Positions 51,394 to 62,307 of a stretch of 64,000 nucleotides of DNA are shown here, one piece after another (position 1 is the first letter of the stretch; the number at the start of each line of letters is the position of its first letter). The notes under the pieces were generated by a model. That model saw nothing but the letters and a program-made list of their open reading frames with translations. It had not been told where the DNA came from and did no database searches. The DNA comes from Fodinicola feengrottensis (GTDB lineage: Bacteria; Actinomycetota; Actinomycetes; Mycobacteriales; HKI-0501): contig NZ_WOTO01000001.1 in NCBI RefSeq assembly GCF_010993775.1, positions 186,001-250,000 of the forward strand. The letters are read 5' to 3'. Made by a program: the position numbers and the translations under genes.

Positions 51394-52700
51394 CGTTGAC
51401 GAACCGCCGTCTTGTCGCTGTTTTCACCGCTGCCGCACTGGCTGTCGGGGTCGCCGGCTGTGCTGGCTCCGGCCAAGGAGCCAGTGGGCCGCTTGACCCA
51501 GCCGCCAAAGTCACCCTGACGTGGTGGACCGGGCAAGCCTCGGACGCGGAGAAAACCCTGGAAGGGTTGGCCGCGGACTTCCACAAGCTGCACCCCAATG
51601 TCACGATCAACATCTCCGCCGGCGCGTCCACCACCGATGACCTGCTGCAGAAACTCTCGGCTGGTTTCGCCAGCAACCAATATCCGGATGTCTCGTACGC
51701 TTACGGCAGTTGGGCCAGCGAGTTGGCCTCCTCTGGCCGTACTTTGGACATCAGCCAGCAGATCAGCGATCCGGCCGTGCGCTGGTCGGAGCTGCCACCG
51801 GCCGGTCGGGCGACCGCGGCCGCCAGCGGCAAGGTCATTGGTTTCCCAGCGATCGTGGACAACCTGACCTTGCTCTACAACAAAACGGTGTTCGACAAGG
51901 CCCACGTGGCGTACCCGACGAACAGCTGGACCTGGGACGACTTTCGCCGTGCGGCGAAACAACTCGCCAATCCGGCCACCACCACGTACGGCTTCGGCTA
52001 TCCGCGACGACGGCAGTGAGGACACCACCTGGCATCTCTGGCCGCTGCTGTGGCAACTCGGTGGGAACGTGATCAGCGCGGATGGCAGGAAATCCGCTTT
52101 CGACAGTCCCGCGGGCGTACGAGCATTGGACTTCCTGCGATCGATGGCCGTCGACGACAAGAGCGTCTATCTCGACCAGACCAGCGAAAAGTACGGTCCG
52201 CTGTTCGCCTCCGGGCGGATCGGGATGATCATCTCAGGGCCGTGGATGCTGCACGATCTGTCTCAGGCGGGTACAAAGTACGGCGTGACCTATCTGCCGG
52301 CATTTAACGGCGTGCATACCACTGTCGCCGGCCCCGATTTATGGGTGCTGCTGAACCATCAGGACGCGAGCCGCGCCTACTGGTCGTACCAGCTGACAAA
52401 GTGGCTTACTGATCCGACCCAGGACGCCCGTTGGAACCTCGCCCAGGAGAACCTGCCACTGCGCGCCTCGGAACAGTCTTCCGCCGCATACCAGGAACTT
52501 CGGAAAACTATCCGGGGATCGACGTGATGGTCGCGAACTTCGCGAACGCCACCAAACCGCGTCCGACGGTGACTGGGTATGTCGGGCTGTCCCAGGCAGT
52601 GGGCACCGCGATTTCCCAGGTCATGCAGGGAGCGTCGACGCCAAAGAACGCCTTGGCCGCGGCCGCGACCAAGGCCGACCAGGCATTGGCGGGGGACTGA
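51390..52700 (+). CDS. Sugar ABC transporter substrate-binding lipoprotein (third system)
   Basis: About 436 residues. Signal with lipobox AVGVAGC; mature motifs VTLTWWTGQASD, GFASNQYPDVSYAYGSW, PAIVDNLTLLYNK, GRIGMIISGPWML. Indels near 52005 and 52505; the end reads ISQVMQGASTPKNALAAAA. GTG at 51390 follows AAGGAGG at five bases, better than the ATG at 51372. Feeds the two permeases that follow. Confidence 0.9.
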
Positions 52701-53648
52701 TGGCGATCCTCGCCCGGCCAGTGCCGTCCAGCGTTTCGGCGCCCTCCAGGGCAAGCCGACGGCCACGGCGGGCCGTCGGCCGGCTGGGCGTGGGCCTGTC
52801 CTTCACTGGTCCGGGGACCTTGATCGTGGTCGGTCTCTCGATTTTCCCGGCGATCTGGGCATTTTTTCTCTCGCGGGAGAAATGGAACGGCTTCACGCCG
52901 GCCACCGACATTGGCTGGCTGAACTACCAGCGGATGGCCAGCGATCCGGACCTCGCGGCGGCGGTCGACCACACGCTGCTTTTCACCGCGCTTTTCGTAC
53001 CGGCCTCGATCTTTCTGCTCGGCTTGCTGCTGGTGGGTGGCGTTGAACCGGCCGATCAGGTTCGTGGGCTTTTATCGTACGTGCATTTTCGTGCCGTTCG
53101 TGGCATCGGCGGTCGCCACCGGGATCCTCGGGAACTATGTCTTCAACCCGCAGTTCGGGGTGGCCAACAACATTCTGCGAGTGCTCGGGCTGCCGGCCCA
53201 GGGACTGTTGGAAAGCCAGCAGCAGGCGATGATCGTCATCGCGGTGATGGCGCTGTGGCAGCAGCTCGGCTTCACGGTTGTCGTCTACCTCGCGGCTTTA
53301 CAGGACATGCCGGCCGATCTGGTGGAGGCGGCCAGAGTGGACGGCGCCTCCGCGCCGCGGATCTTTCGCCACATCGTGCTGCCGCAGCTGGCGCCGGTGA
53401 CGGTTTTCACCACCATCTGGCAAACCATCACCGCGCTGCAACTCTTCGACCTCGTCTTCGTCACCACCAAGGGCGGGCCGCTGGGATCCACCGAGACGGT
53501 CGTCTACTACCTTTGGGACCAGGCATTTCGGGGGGGGCTGCGTTTCGGCTACGGATCGGCGGTCGCGTACGGCCTCTTCGCGGTCACCATGCTGATCACC
53601 ATCGGCATGGTCGTCTATTCCCGCCGGGCCAAAGTCGAGGCGTTCTGA
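52700..53648 (+). CDS. Sugar ABC transporter permease, MalF type (third system)
   Basis: About 315 residues. First helix SFTGPGTLIVVGLSIFPAIW; EAA loop DLVEAARVDGASAPRIF; ends VVYSRRAKVEAF. One indel near 53035 at a GGTGGGTGG stretch. ATG overlaps the binding-protein stop, and its own stop overlaps the next start. Confidence 0.88.
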
Positions 53649-54481
53649 TGACCGCCCCCGCCACCAAACGCCGGCGCTTGAACCCCTGGCACCTCTTGCT
53701 TGCCCCCACCGCGTTGATTTTCCTTTTCCCGCTCGTCCAGTTGGTGATGACCTCGGTGGAACCGGAGGCGGACATCAACCGCTTCCCGCCGCGGTTCTGG
53801 CCGTCCCGGATCACGTTCGACGGCTATGTGGAGCTTTTCCAGCAGTCGGGGATCATTCGCTGGTTCCTCAACACCGTCATCGTGTCCGGCACGTCGGTGC
53901 TCGCGCATCTGGTGCTGTGTTCGCTGGCCGGCTATGGCTTCGCGCGGCTGAAGTTTCCCGGCCGGAACCTGGGTTTCCTGATGATCGTGGCCACCATCAT
54001 GATCCCGACCCAGCTGCTGATGATCCCGACGTACGTGATGTTCAGCCGGCTCGGGATTATCAACACGCTTGCCTCCGCGATCGTTCCATGGCTGGCGAGC
54101 GCCTTCGGGATCTTCCTGATGCGGCAGTTTTTCCTTTCCCTGCCGGTGGAGTTGGAAGAAGCCGCCAGGCTGGATGGCTGCTCGCCCTACGGGACCTTCT
54201 GGCGGGTGATCCTGCCGCTGGCCCGGCCGGCGTTGGCGACTCTCGCGATCTTCACCTTGATCGGATCCTGGAACGACCTCATCTGGCCACTCATCGCGAT
54301 TAACGACTCGCACAACTACACGTTGCAGTTGGGTCTTTCAGACTTCCTCGGCACCCGGCGGACCCGCTGGTCCCTGCTGATGGCCGGGAACGTGGTGGCC
54401 ACCGCGCCGCTGATCCTCTTCTTCATGGTCGCCCAGAAACAGTTCGTCGCGACCATGACCTTTTCCGGCCTCAAAGGCTGA
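53648..54481 (+). CDS. Sugar ABC transporter permease, MalG type (third system)
   Basis: 277 residues, intact. LLLAPTALIFLFPLVQLVMTS first helix, EAA loop ELEEAARLDGCSPYGTF, C-terminus KQFVATMTFSGLKG. As in the other two systems of the window, no ATPase gene accompanies the permeases. Confidence 0.92.
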   Translation: MTAPATKRRRLNPWHLLLAPTALIFLFPLVQLVMTSVEPEADINRFPPRFWPSRITFDGYVELFQQSGIIRWFLNTVIVSGTSVLAHLVLCSLAGYGFARLKFPGRNLGFLMIVATIMIPTQLLMIPTYVMFSRLGIINTLASAIVPWLASAFGIFLMRQFFLSLPVELEEAARLDGCSPYGTFWRVILPLARPALATLAIFTLIGSWNDLIWPLIAINDSHNYTLQLGLSDFLGTRRTRWSLLMAGNVVATAPLILFFMVAQKQFVATMTFSGLKG

Positions 54482-54550
54482 TCGTACGACAAAAGAAGGG
54501 AGGTCCGCGCTTTCGTTTGTCCCCCCCACAGAGAAACAAAGGGAGATGCC

Positions 54551-55444
54551 ATGCGAGTCCTCGGCTGCCCAGACGCCCGCCCGGCCCGCCGGACGTTCCG
54601 TCTTTTACTCGCAGCCACTACCGTCGGCCTTCTCGGCCTTTCGCTGGTTGTCGCGGCCAGCCCCGCAGCTGCCGCAGTAACCCTGCCGCCCGCTCATGGT
54701 CAGTTCGACTACCAAATCGGCGGCGCGTATCCCCCGGCGGCATCGGTCGCCATCGTCGACCGCGACCGGACGTCCACCCCGGTCGCGGGCAAGTACAACA
54801 TTTGCTACATCAACGCATTGCAGACTCAACCAGACGGTGACAATCCGCCGGCCGAGCCTGACTACGGCACAGTTTCCTGGTGGGTCAAATACCACAACGA
54901 CCTGGTGTTGAAGGACAGCAAGGGAAAGCCGGTGATTGACACCGACTGGAAAGAGGCGTTGCTGGATGTTTCGACGGACGCCAAACGCCAGTCGATCCTC
55001 ACCATCGAAGAGGGCTGGATCGATGGCTGCCAGACCTCCGGCTTCCAGGCAATCGAACCGGACAACCTCGACTCGTACAGCAGGTCAGGTGGCCGGCTCA
55101 CTTTCGCTCAGGACAAGGCATTCATGGTGCTGTTCGTGCCGTACGCGCACACCAAGGGACTGGCGGTGGCGCAGAAGAACACCAACAGCGAGTTCGGCAC
55201 CACCGGTAAGACCGAGGTCGGCTTCAACTTCGCGATCGCCGAGGAATGCGGCTTCTACGACGAATGCGGTGACTATGCCGCCGCGTACGGGAACAACTAC
55301 ATCGAGATCGAATACACCGACGAGAGCGCCAAGAAGTTCAAGGCCGCCTGCACGGACCATGGCGCGACCGTGTCGATCATCCGACGCGATCGCAACGTCG
55401 TTCCCAAGGGCGATCCTGCCTATCATTACGAGCTCTGTCCCTAA
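54551..55444 (+). CDS. Secreted GH114 (endo-alpha-1,4-polygalactosaminidase-like) protein
   Basis: 297 residues, intact. Signal peptide with cleavage after ASPAAAA near residue 42. The barrel motifs FDYQIGGAYPPAASVAIVD, KYNICYINALQTQ, WIDGCQTSGFQAIEPDNLD and VGFNFAIAEECGFYDECG are typical of GH114/DUF297. Family members cut galactosamine polymers such as those of fungal walls. Start ATG with GGGAG upstream, 69 bp after the importer, so it may share its transcript and supply its substrate. Confidence 0.88.
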   Translation: MRVLGCPDARPARRTFRLLLAATTVGLLGLSLVVAASPAAAAVTLPPAHGQFDYQIGGAYPPAASVAIVDRDRTSTPVAGKYNICYINALQTQPDGDNPPAEPDYGTVSWWVKYHNDLVLKDSKGKPVIDTDWKEALLDVSTDAKRQSILTIEEGWIDGCQTSGFQAIEPDNLDSYSRSGGRLTFAQDKAFMVLFVPYAHTKGLAVAQKNTNSEFGTTGKTEVGFNFAIAEECGFYDECGDYAAAYGNNYIEIEYTDESAKKFKAACTDHGATVSIIRRDRNVVPKGDPAYHYELCP

Positions 55445-55457
55445 ATAAATGAGGATC

Positions 55458-55489
55458 GCTGCGCGCCGGGCCGCTGCCCGGCGCGCAGC
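55458..55489. terminator. Strong GC hairpin between convergent genes
   Basis: GCTGCGCGCCGGG (55458-55470) and CCCGGCGCGCAGC (55477-55489) form a perfect 13-bp stem with a 6-base loop, 13 bp after the GH114 stop and 87 bp from the 3' end of the glycosyltransferase gene. No T run; probably works for both strands as an intrinsic-like terminator common in GC-rich genomes. Confidence 0.8.
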
Positions 55490-55575
55490 CGGGATCGTGA
55501 ATCATGGATTGATGGACCAGTTGCCGGTCGAGCTTGTCGGTAGCTAACGCCGAGACCTCGATCCCGCCGCTGAGA

Positions 55576-56887
55576 TCATACAACCGGCGCCTTTGTCTCG
55601 GCGAGCCTTTCCAACAGGACAGCGGCTTCCACCGGCGGGTCGTGCCGGGCGAAGTCGGTTTGGACGCGAACGGCCGCGCGCTGGTAGGACGGGTTGCTCA
55701 GGACTGCCCGTACGGCATCACGGATCTTTCCCACCGTGGGCCGATCGGTCTTCAGGTCGATCCCCACACCGGTGTGCGCGATCCGGGCGCAGACCGCTGG
55801 CTTGTCCTCCGTACGGCCACCGCCGATCAGCGGCAGACCGTGCGTCAGCGCGGCCAGGATGCCGCCGATGCCACCGTTGGTGACCATCACGTCGACGTAC
55901 GGCAGCAGCAACGCATACGGGATGGACTTGGCCAGCCGTACGTTCGCCGGCAGCGGCCCGAGATCGGCCGGATTCGCGGCGGTGGCAACGACAAGGACAT
56001 CGTCGTCAGCGCGAGTGCGTCGAGGGTGGGGCGCAGCAGGCTGGTCGGATCGGTTGCCACCGTGCCCTGGGTGACGTGCACGACCGGCCGGTCGGCGCTG
56101 ACCACGTCCTGCCACCACGGCGGCAGTTCGAAAACATCGGGCCCAGGCGGCAGAAGTGGGCCGACATGGTGTACCTGCGCCGGAAGTTCTGGGCGGGGGT
56201 AGTCGAAAGCCAGGGTTCCGGTCTGTAGCTGAAGAAATGGCGAGATGGTGGCGGCGAAGCCGGTCTCGCCAGTTGGCTGTGGACCGAGGCCGAACCTGGC
56301 CCGCAGTTCGTCCAGGGCCTCGGTCAACTGAGACATGTGGACATTGGCTGCTTCCCAGTTCATCCGCCGATAGCGGTCCTGCACCCCGGGATCGTCGGAA
56401 TAGGGCAGAACTTCCGGTGGATCGGCGAAAACCGCGGGCGACACGAGCGGCGGGATAGCGGAGGTGGGCAGGCTTGGCAGCGGGCTGACGCCCAGTCGTG
56501 CCCACGGGGGGCCGCCCAACTCGTGCAGCAGCCGCGGGCCTAGGCCCGCAGTCGACTCGTTGATGACCACATCCGCGTCGAAGTCGGACAGGATTTCGGT
56601 GTAGTCACGCAACTGTCCGGGGGCGGGCTCGACAAACAGCCGGCGCAACGCACCCACGACAGCTTCCCAGCTGCGGCTTTGTTTGGGTCGCGGGGTGAGG
56701 TCCTGGAATCGGGGCGCGTGTTTCATCGGGACGAAAGAGGCACCCGTTTGACTTACTTTGTCGGCGAAGTCAGGCCCAGTGTGCCACCGGACCTGGTGGC
56801 CGCGGGGGCGGCGAGCGCGGTAGCGATCGGGAGCGCTGGATAGATGTGTCCGGTCTCGGGCATCGTGCTGATCAGGAATTTGGCCAT
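55576..56887 (-). CDS. UDP-glycosyltransferase, MGT (macrolide glycosyltransferase-like) family
   Basis: About 436 residues. GT-B fold: MAKFLISTMPETGHIYPALPI at the N-terminus, AGLGPRLLHELGGPPWARLG, then the acceptor/donor hinge PVVHVTQGTVATD and the donor motif VDVMVTNGGIGGILAALTHGLPLIGGG, where the usual GTxxxG and HxG-like loop are present in modified form. Indels near 56825 and 56005. ATG at 56887 with GAGGGTGAG. Such enzymes inactivate or decorate polyketides; the exporter genes lie directly upstream on the same strand. Confidence 0.82.
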
Positions 56888-56978
56888 CTCACCCTCATCT
56901 TTGGAGCCGTGTGCCGCACCCGAATGGTCCCGGTCCACCGAGACGTACGAGCAGGCCGACCCCGCTCGGTCCACCCGG

Positions 56979-57757
56979 TCATAGCGATCGCTGGTAGGCG
57001 CGGAAAGACTGGACCGTGACGGCCGCGCAAACGACGGCGAGCACGCACAACCAGCCCAGCCGACTGAAAACCAGGCCCCAGTCAGCGTTCGCGGCCAGCG
57101 CCGTACGGCCAGCCTGCACCGCCCAGTCGATCGGGTTGAACCGGGCGACCGAAGTGATCCAACCGGCCGCGAGCCGCTGAACCATGAACGCCGAGCTCAT
57201 AAACACCAGCGGCAGCAGGATAAACTGGATGGTCGCGGTGAGCGACTGCGGTCGCCGGATCACCAGCGCGAATGCCATCGACAGCGATCCGATCGAGAGC
57301 ACAATAAGGGTGGCCGCCACCAACATCACCAGTACGCCGGGAAAACCGCCGGGCAGATGAGCGCCGACGGCGACGGCCAACACCAGGACGACCATTGCCT
57401 GCACCATGACGGTGATCACCTGGTGGCCCAGGTGACCGGCGATCAGCGCGGCCCGCGAGACCGGAGAGATCAGAAATCGGTCCAGCACACCATGATCCAG
57501 CTCAAATAGCATGTCGCGCCGCCGCTCCAGGCACCGCGGGTGAGGGCCATCATCACCAGCACGCCCGGGGTCAGGTAGTCGAGGTAAGAGGTGGCGCCAA
57601 AACCCCCGAGTTCGGTCACCCGGCCGAAAAGCTGGCCAAAGATCAGCAGCCAGATTGCCGGCTGCACCAGCCCGATGGCGAGAAAAAGCGGCTGGCGCAG
57701 GGTGGACCTCAGCAACCTGGTCGTCATGAACCACGACTGGGTGAGCGTGGCGGTCAT
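56979..57757 (-). CDS. ABC-2 type exporter permease (DrrB-like)
   Basis: About 259 residues, six hydrophobic segments. Starts MTATLTQSWFMTTRLLRSTLRQP; QPAIWLLIFGQLFGRV; after an indel near 57530, LFELDHGVLDRFLISPVSR and LPLVFMSSAFMVQRLAAGW. This is the DrrB-type pattern. ATG overlaps the ATPase stop (ATGA). With the ATPase it probably exports a drug-like metabolite or lipid. Confidence 0.85.
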
Positions 57758-58739
57758 CGAGTCGTCTCCTCTTCCAGCTCGCTCAGCGAGCGGCTCGCGT
57801 AATGCAGGTAAACATCGTGAAGGGACGGTCGCGCGACGGTGACCGAGACGGCGTTGACACCGTCCGCGGCCAGCGCCGCGAGCACCAGCGGGACGCCGCC
57901 GCGGCCGCGTCGTCGACACGCGCTCGTACGGCACAGCCTTCGATGGTGACCTCGCGGATCGCTTCGAGTCCAGCCAGCGCGCGGTGGGCGGCTGGTACGG
58001 CCCGCGGCTCGATCAGGTCCACCTGCACCGCGTCGCCTTTGAGGTCGTCTTTTAGTTGGCTGGGACTGCCTTTCGCGACGACGCGTCCGTGGTCCAGGAT
58101 CACCACCCGATCGGCGAGCCGGTCCGCCTCCTCGAGGTGGTGCGTGGTGAGCAGGACGGTAAGCCGTTCAATGGCCGCCAAAGCGGCGATCTGCTGCCAG
58201 ATTTCGGCCCGGATCTCCGGATCCAGCCCGGTGGTCGGCTCGTCCAGGAAAAGTACCTGTGGCCGATGGATAAGGCTCATCGCGATGTCGAGTTTGCGTT
58301 TCGTACCACCGGAATAGTTGCCGGCGACCCGGCTCGCCGCGGCGGTCAGGTCGACCTGCTCGACCAGCTCGTCGACCCGGCGGGCGAGTTTTCGGCCGGA
58401 CATGCCGTGTAACCGGCCCTGCAGCGTGAGGTTCTCCCGACCGGTCGCGCTGCTGTCCACCCCGGACCGTTGCGCTACACAGCCAATCATTCGACGGACT
58501 TGCTGGGGGTCGCGTACCACGTCGATGCCACCAATGTGGGCCGATCCCGGTGTCCGGCCGGGCCGGGCCAGCGTGGTGAGGATCTTCATCGCCGTCGACT
58601 TGCCCGCGCCGTTCGGCCCGAGAATGCTGAAAACACTGCCGGCCGGGACGGCGAAACTGACGCCGGCGAGCGCCCGTACGTCTCCTGGATAGGTCTTGGC
58701 GAGGTCTCGGACCTCAATGGTCGCTGATGGCAACGTCAT
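57754..58739 (-). CDS. ABC exporter ATP-binding protein (DrrA-like)
   Basis: About 328 residues. Walker A ILGPNGAGKSTAM, signature NYSGGTKRKLDIAMSL, Walker B VLFLDEPTTGLD, switch His in LLTTHHLEEADRLADR. The DrrA-type C-terminal extension follows; an indel near 57895 shifts it into VSVTVARPSLHDVYLHYASRSL. ATG at 58739 has AGGAGG directly adjacent, so a TTG at 58730, six bases from AGGAGG, may be the true start. Confidence 0.9.
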
Positions 58740-58898
58740 CCTCCTGCCGCGGGCGGTCCCGGACACAGTCACAGAAATCGGTGGAGAGGCCCTCAAGACA
58801 GGCTCGAGGGCATGCCCTCGAGCGCGAGCCCAGTGGTCTGCGAGTCCACGGCCACAGGATGTGCCGCAAAAGTCCGCCGCTGCGAGGAGAGGCGCTCG

Positions 58899-59917
58899 AT
58901 GAAGCAGACAATCGCCGGAAAGACCGAGCTGATCAGGCTCGGCCTCGACCACTGCCGATCGAAGGTTTTGCTGAGTGCGGTCGAACTCGGTGTCTTCACC
59001 CATCTCGCTGCCGCGCCCCACACGCCACCGAGACCGAGCTGCGTTCGGCACTGGACCTGCACCCGCGGGCCACCGCCGACTTCCTGGACGCGCTGGTGGC
59101 TATTGGCCTACTCAGCCGCGAGCAGGGTTTCTACCAGAACACCGCGATTTCGGACGCATACCTGGACGCCCGCAAGCCCGGCTATGTCGGCGGATTCCTG
59201 ATCATGCACAACCTGCAGTACGGGAAATGGGCCCGGTTGACCGAACTGTTGCACGTCGGCTCGGTGACCCAGGACGTACGCGACGAACAGAAAATGCATG
59301 ACGACATGCAGGCCGACCCGATGCGGATCCGGCGTTTCATGGCCGCGATGGACGGCATCAACCAGCTGGTTGGCCCGGCGCTGGCGGAAAAGTATGATTG
59401 GAGCCAGCTGCGGACGTTCGCCGACCTCGGCGGCGCTCGCGGCAACTTGTCCGCGGAATTGGTCAAGGCGCACCCGCATCTGGAGGCGACGGTCTTCGAC
59501 CTGCCGGCCGTACGGGAAGTTTTCGACGAGCACATGGAAAAGCTGGACCTGGCCGGCAAGGTCACCTTCCAGGGCGGGGATTTCTTCACCGAGTCGCTGC
59601 CAACAGCCGACGCGTTGATCTTCGGTCACGTGTTGCACGACTGGAATCCCGGCCTGCGTAAGGATCTCGTCCGCAAGGCGTACGAAGCTCTGCCTTCAGG
59701 CGGATATCTGCTGGTCTATGACCCGATGATTGACGACGAGCGGCAGCGGAACGACTACAGCCTGATCACCAGCCTGCACATGATGCTGATCAGCCCCGGT
59801 GGCAGCGAATACACTGCGGCCGACTGCCGGTCGTTGATGATCGAGGCAGGTTTCGCCGAGACAGACACGATCCCGTTGACCGATGTGGACACGCTGGTCG
59901 TCGGGCGCAAGAGCTGA
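58899..59917 (+). CDS. SAM-dependent O-methyltransferase (acetylserotonin OMT-like)
   Basis: About 339 residues. N-terminal dimerisation helices (KTELIRLGLDHCRSKVLL, ATADFLDALVAIGLL), SAM site TFADLGGARGNLSAELV, later VFDLPAVREVFDEH and the catalytic-region GHVLHDWNP. Same type as TcmN/TcmO, DnrK and related polyketide methyltransferases. One indel near 59020. ATG with GGAGAGG, divergent from the exporter. Could decorate the product of the PKS 14 kb away, but that link is unproven. Confidence 0.87.
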
Positions 59918-59918
59918 G

Positions 59919-60389
59919 ATGACCGGCGGATTGCTCGCCCAGCTGCGGCGGGTCGGGATTTCCCGGGAGCTGGCGGTCTTCGTGGTGATTGGCGTGCTCA
60001 GCACGGCTGCCCACCTGGCCCTCTACGCGCTCCTGCGGTCGGTGTTGCCGGCCTTGGTGGCGAATGTGCCGGCGGTGTTGGCCGTGATGGTGGTCAACAC
60101 CGCGGCGAACCGGCGATTTGCCTTCGGCTATCGAGGCTCCGAGCGAGCCGTCCGGCACCACCTCGAGGGTGGCATCACGTTCCTGTTGGGGCCGGCGACC
60201 AGCACTTTGGGTTTGTGGCTCCTGCAACTGCTCGCTCCACATGCGACAAGACTCGCCGAGTTGGCAGTCCTGGCCGCGTGTACGGCACTGTCCACACTCC
60301 TGCGCTTTCTGCTGCTCCGCGGCTGGGTTTTCCATCCCCGCCGCAACCTTTCCGTCCCTCCCACCACAGTCCGGGAGCCCGCGCGATGA
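59919..60389 (+). CDS. GtrA-like membrane protein
   Basis: 156 residues, intact, four membrane helices: LAVFVVIGVLSTAAHLALYALL, VPAVLAVMVVNTAANRRFAFGY, LEGGITFLLGPATSTLGLWLL and LAACTALSTLLRFLLLRGWVF. NTAANRRFAF is the GtrA signature. GtrA proteins flip or help use polyprenyl-phosphate sugars. ATG one base after the methyltransferase stop. Confidence 0.87.
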   Translation: MTGGLLAQLRRVGISRELAVFVVIGVLSTAAHLALYALLRSVLPALVANVPAVLAVMVVNTAANRRFAFGYRGSERAVRHHLEGGITFLLGPATSTLGLWLLQLLAPHATRLAELAVLAACTALSTLLRFLLLRGWVFHPRRNLSVPPTTVREPAR

Positions 60390-62307
60390 CCACCCACCTT
60401 TCCCCGCCGGCGACCACCGCCGAGAAAACCGCTCCTGCCGCGACCGGCGTTCGCGTTGGTTGGCTGCGGAGATTGCTGCTGGGCCGTCCGGCAGATCCGC
60501 GGTGGGCCCGACCGGCACTCTGGGCGATCCTGGTTTCTCGCGGCCGCCCTCTACACGTGGGGCCTTGGCGCGAGCGGCGACGCGTACCAGTACTACTCGG
60601 CCGCGGTCCTGAGCGGAACGAAGAGCTGGAAGGCGTTCTTCTTTTCTTCGCTTGACCCGGCTTCCTTCATCAGCGTGGACAAGCCGCCGCTGGCGCTCTG
60701 GATTATCGGCCTGAGCGTACGGGTATTTGGCTTTAATACGTGGAGCCTGCTGTTGCCGCAGGCCGCCGAAGCGGTGGCCGCGGTCGCGGTTCTCTATGCG
60801 GCCGTACGCCGAACGGTTGGTCTTCCCGCCGCACTGATCGCCGCCCTTGTCCTGACCCTGACGCCGATCACGGTGGCGATCACCCGGGACGATACGCCCG
60901 ATCCCTTGCTCGTCCTGCTCCTCGTGCTGGCCGGCTGGGCAGTCCTGGAGGCCACTCGCACCGGGAAGCTCACCTTATTGCTGGGATCGGCCGTGCTGGT
61001 TGGCCTTGGCTTCAACACCAAGATGCTGCAGGCATATCTCATTGTGCCTGCATTGGCCCTCACCTATCTGGTGGCAGCGCCCGGAAAGCTGGTCCGCCGG
61101 CTTGGTCACCTGGTCGCCGCCGGAGCGGTCCTCGCGGTAGCGAGTTTCTGGTGGACGCTGATCGTCGACTCGGTGCCGGCCAGTGCTCGGCCGTACATCG
61201 GTGGCAGCTCGAACAACACGGTCCTGGACAGTGCCATCGGGGCGAACGGCATTGGCCGGCTGGGAAATCCGGGTCCGGCGACGAATGGATGGGCGACCCG
61301 GGCCTGGGACGGATGTTCAACGAATTCATCGGCACCCAAATCTCGTGGCTGCTGCCGCTCGCAGTGCTGGTTTTGGTGGCGGCGCTGATCCTGCGCGGAG
61401 TACGGCCGCGGACCGACTTTCCCCGCGCGGTGCTGATTCTCTGGGGGTGCTGGCTGCTCACGCATGTCGCCGTGCTGAGTTCGACCAGCGGTGGACCGCA
61501 TCCGTACTACACGGCGTCGATGGCTCCGGCGGCGCTCGCGGCCCTGGTCGGGATCGGATGCGTGACACTTTTCCCCCTGCGATGGGCATTGCCGGTGATG
61601 GTGGCGGTTTCTGGGCTCTGGGGTTCGATCCTGTTGATCCGTACGAGCACCTTCTTGCCCTGGCTGGGATGGATCGTCCTCGCCGGCACCGTGGCCGCGG
61701 TCGTCGGTCTGCTCTTGCCGCGGTGGAAACCGGTCGCCGCCATCGTGGCCGCCATCGTCGTACTCGCCGGACCCGCTGTTTTCTCAGTCATCACACCGTT
61801 CCAGCGGATCATCTTCACCAACCCGCTCGCCGGTCCGGCGAGTACCTGGATGGGCGGACCCGGCGGAAAGGGTGGCTTCGGCGGTGATCCGAACGGCCCG
61901 TTTCAGGATCTGAGTAGTCCGACCGGAGATCCAGCCAGCTACCGCAAAATGCTCGACTATCTCCAGGCGCGGCAGGGCTCGGCCACCTGGCTGGTCGCCG
62001 TCCCCAGCTCCCAGTACGCCGCGCCCCGATCATTCTGCGAACCGGGCGGTCCGCGATGGCGATGGGTGGATTCATCGGCAGCGATCCGACGCTCACCCTT
62101 TCCCAGCTGCGGAAGTATGTACGGCAGGGTCAGGTCCGCTATTTCCTCGTCTATCCCGGCCAAGTTCCACCCCGGTTCGCTGACCCGGTGCTCGCCGGTT
62201 GGGTGACGGCGCACTGCCCGGTGGTCAAGCCGGCAGCGTTTGCGGCCGCTTTCACCCAGGACGCCCTCGTCCTGCACGACTGCGGTCCTGCGAAAGGGTC
62301 ATCATGA
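60386..62307 (+). CDS. GT39/ArnT-like membrane glycosyltransferase
   Basis: About 640 residues, about 11 membrane helices plus a Gly-rich C-terminal part. First extracytoplasmic loop: SGDAYQYYSAAVLSG, then SVDKPPLALWIIGLSV, and TRDDTPDPLLVLLL; the acidic pair in loop 1 and the DKPP motif are typical of mannosyltransferases using polyprenyl-phosphate sugars. Indels near 60535, 61300 and 62040; the end reads RYFLVYPGQVPPRFADPVL. Overlaps GtrA and the dehydrogenase genes by four bases each. Confidence 0.86.
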
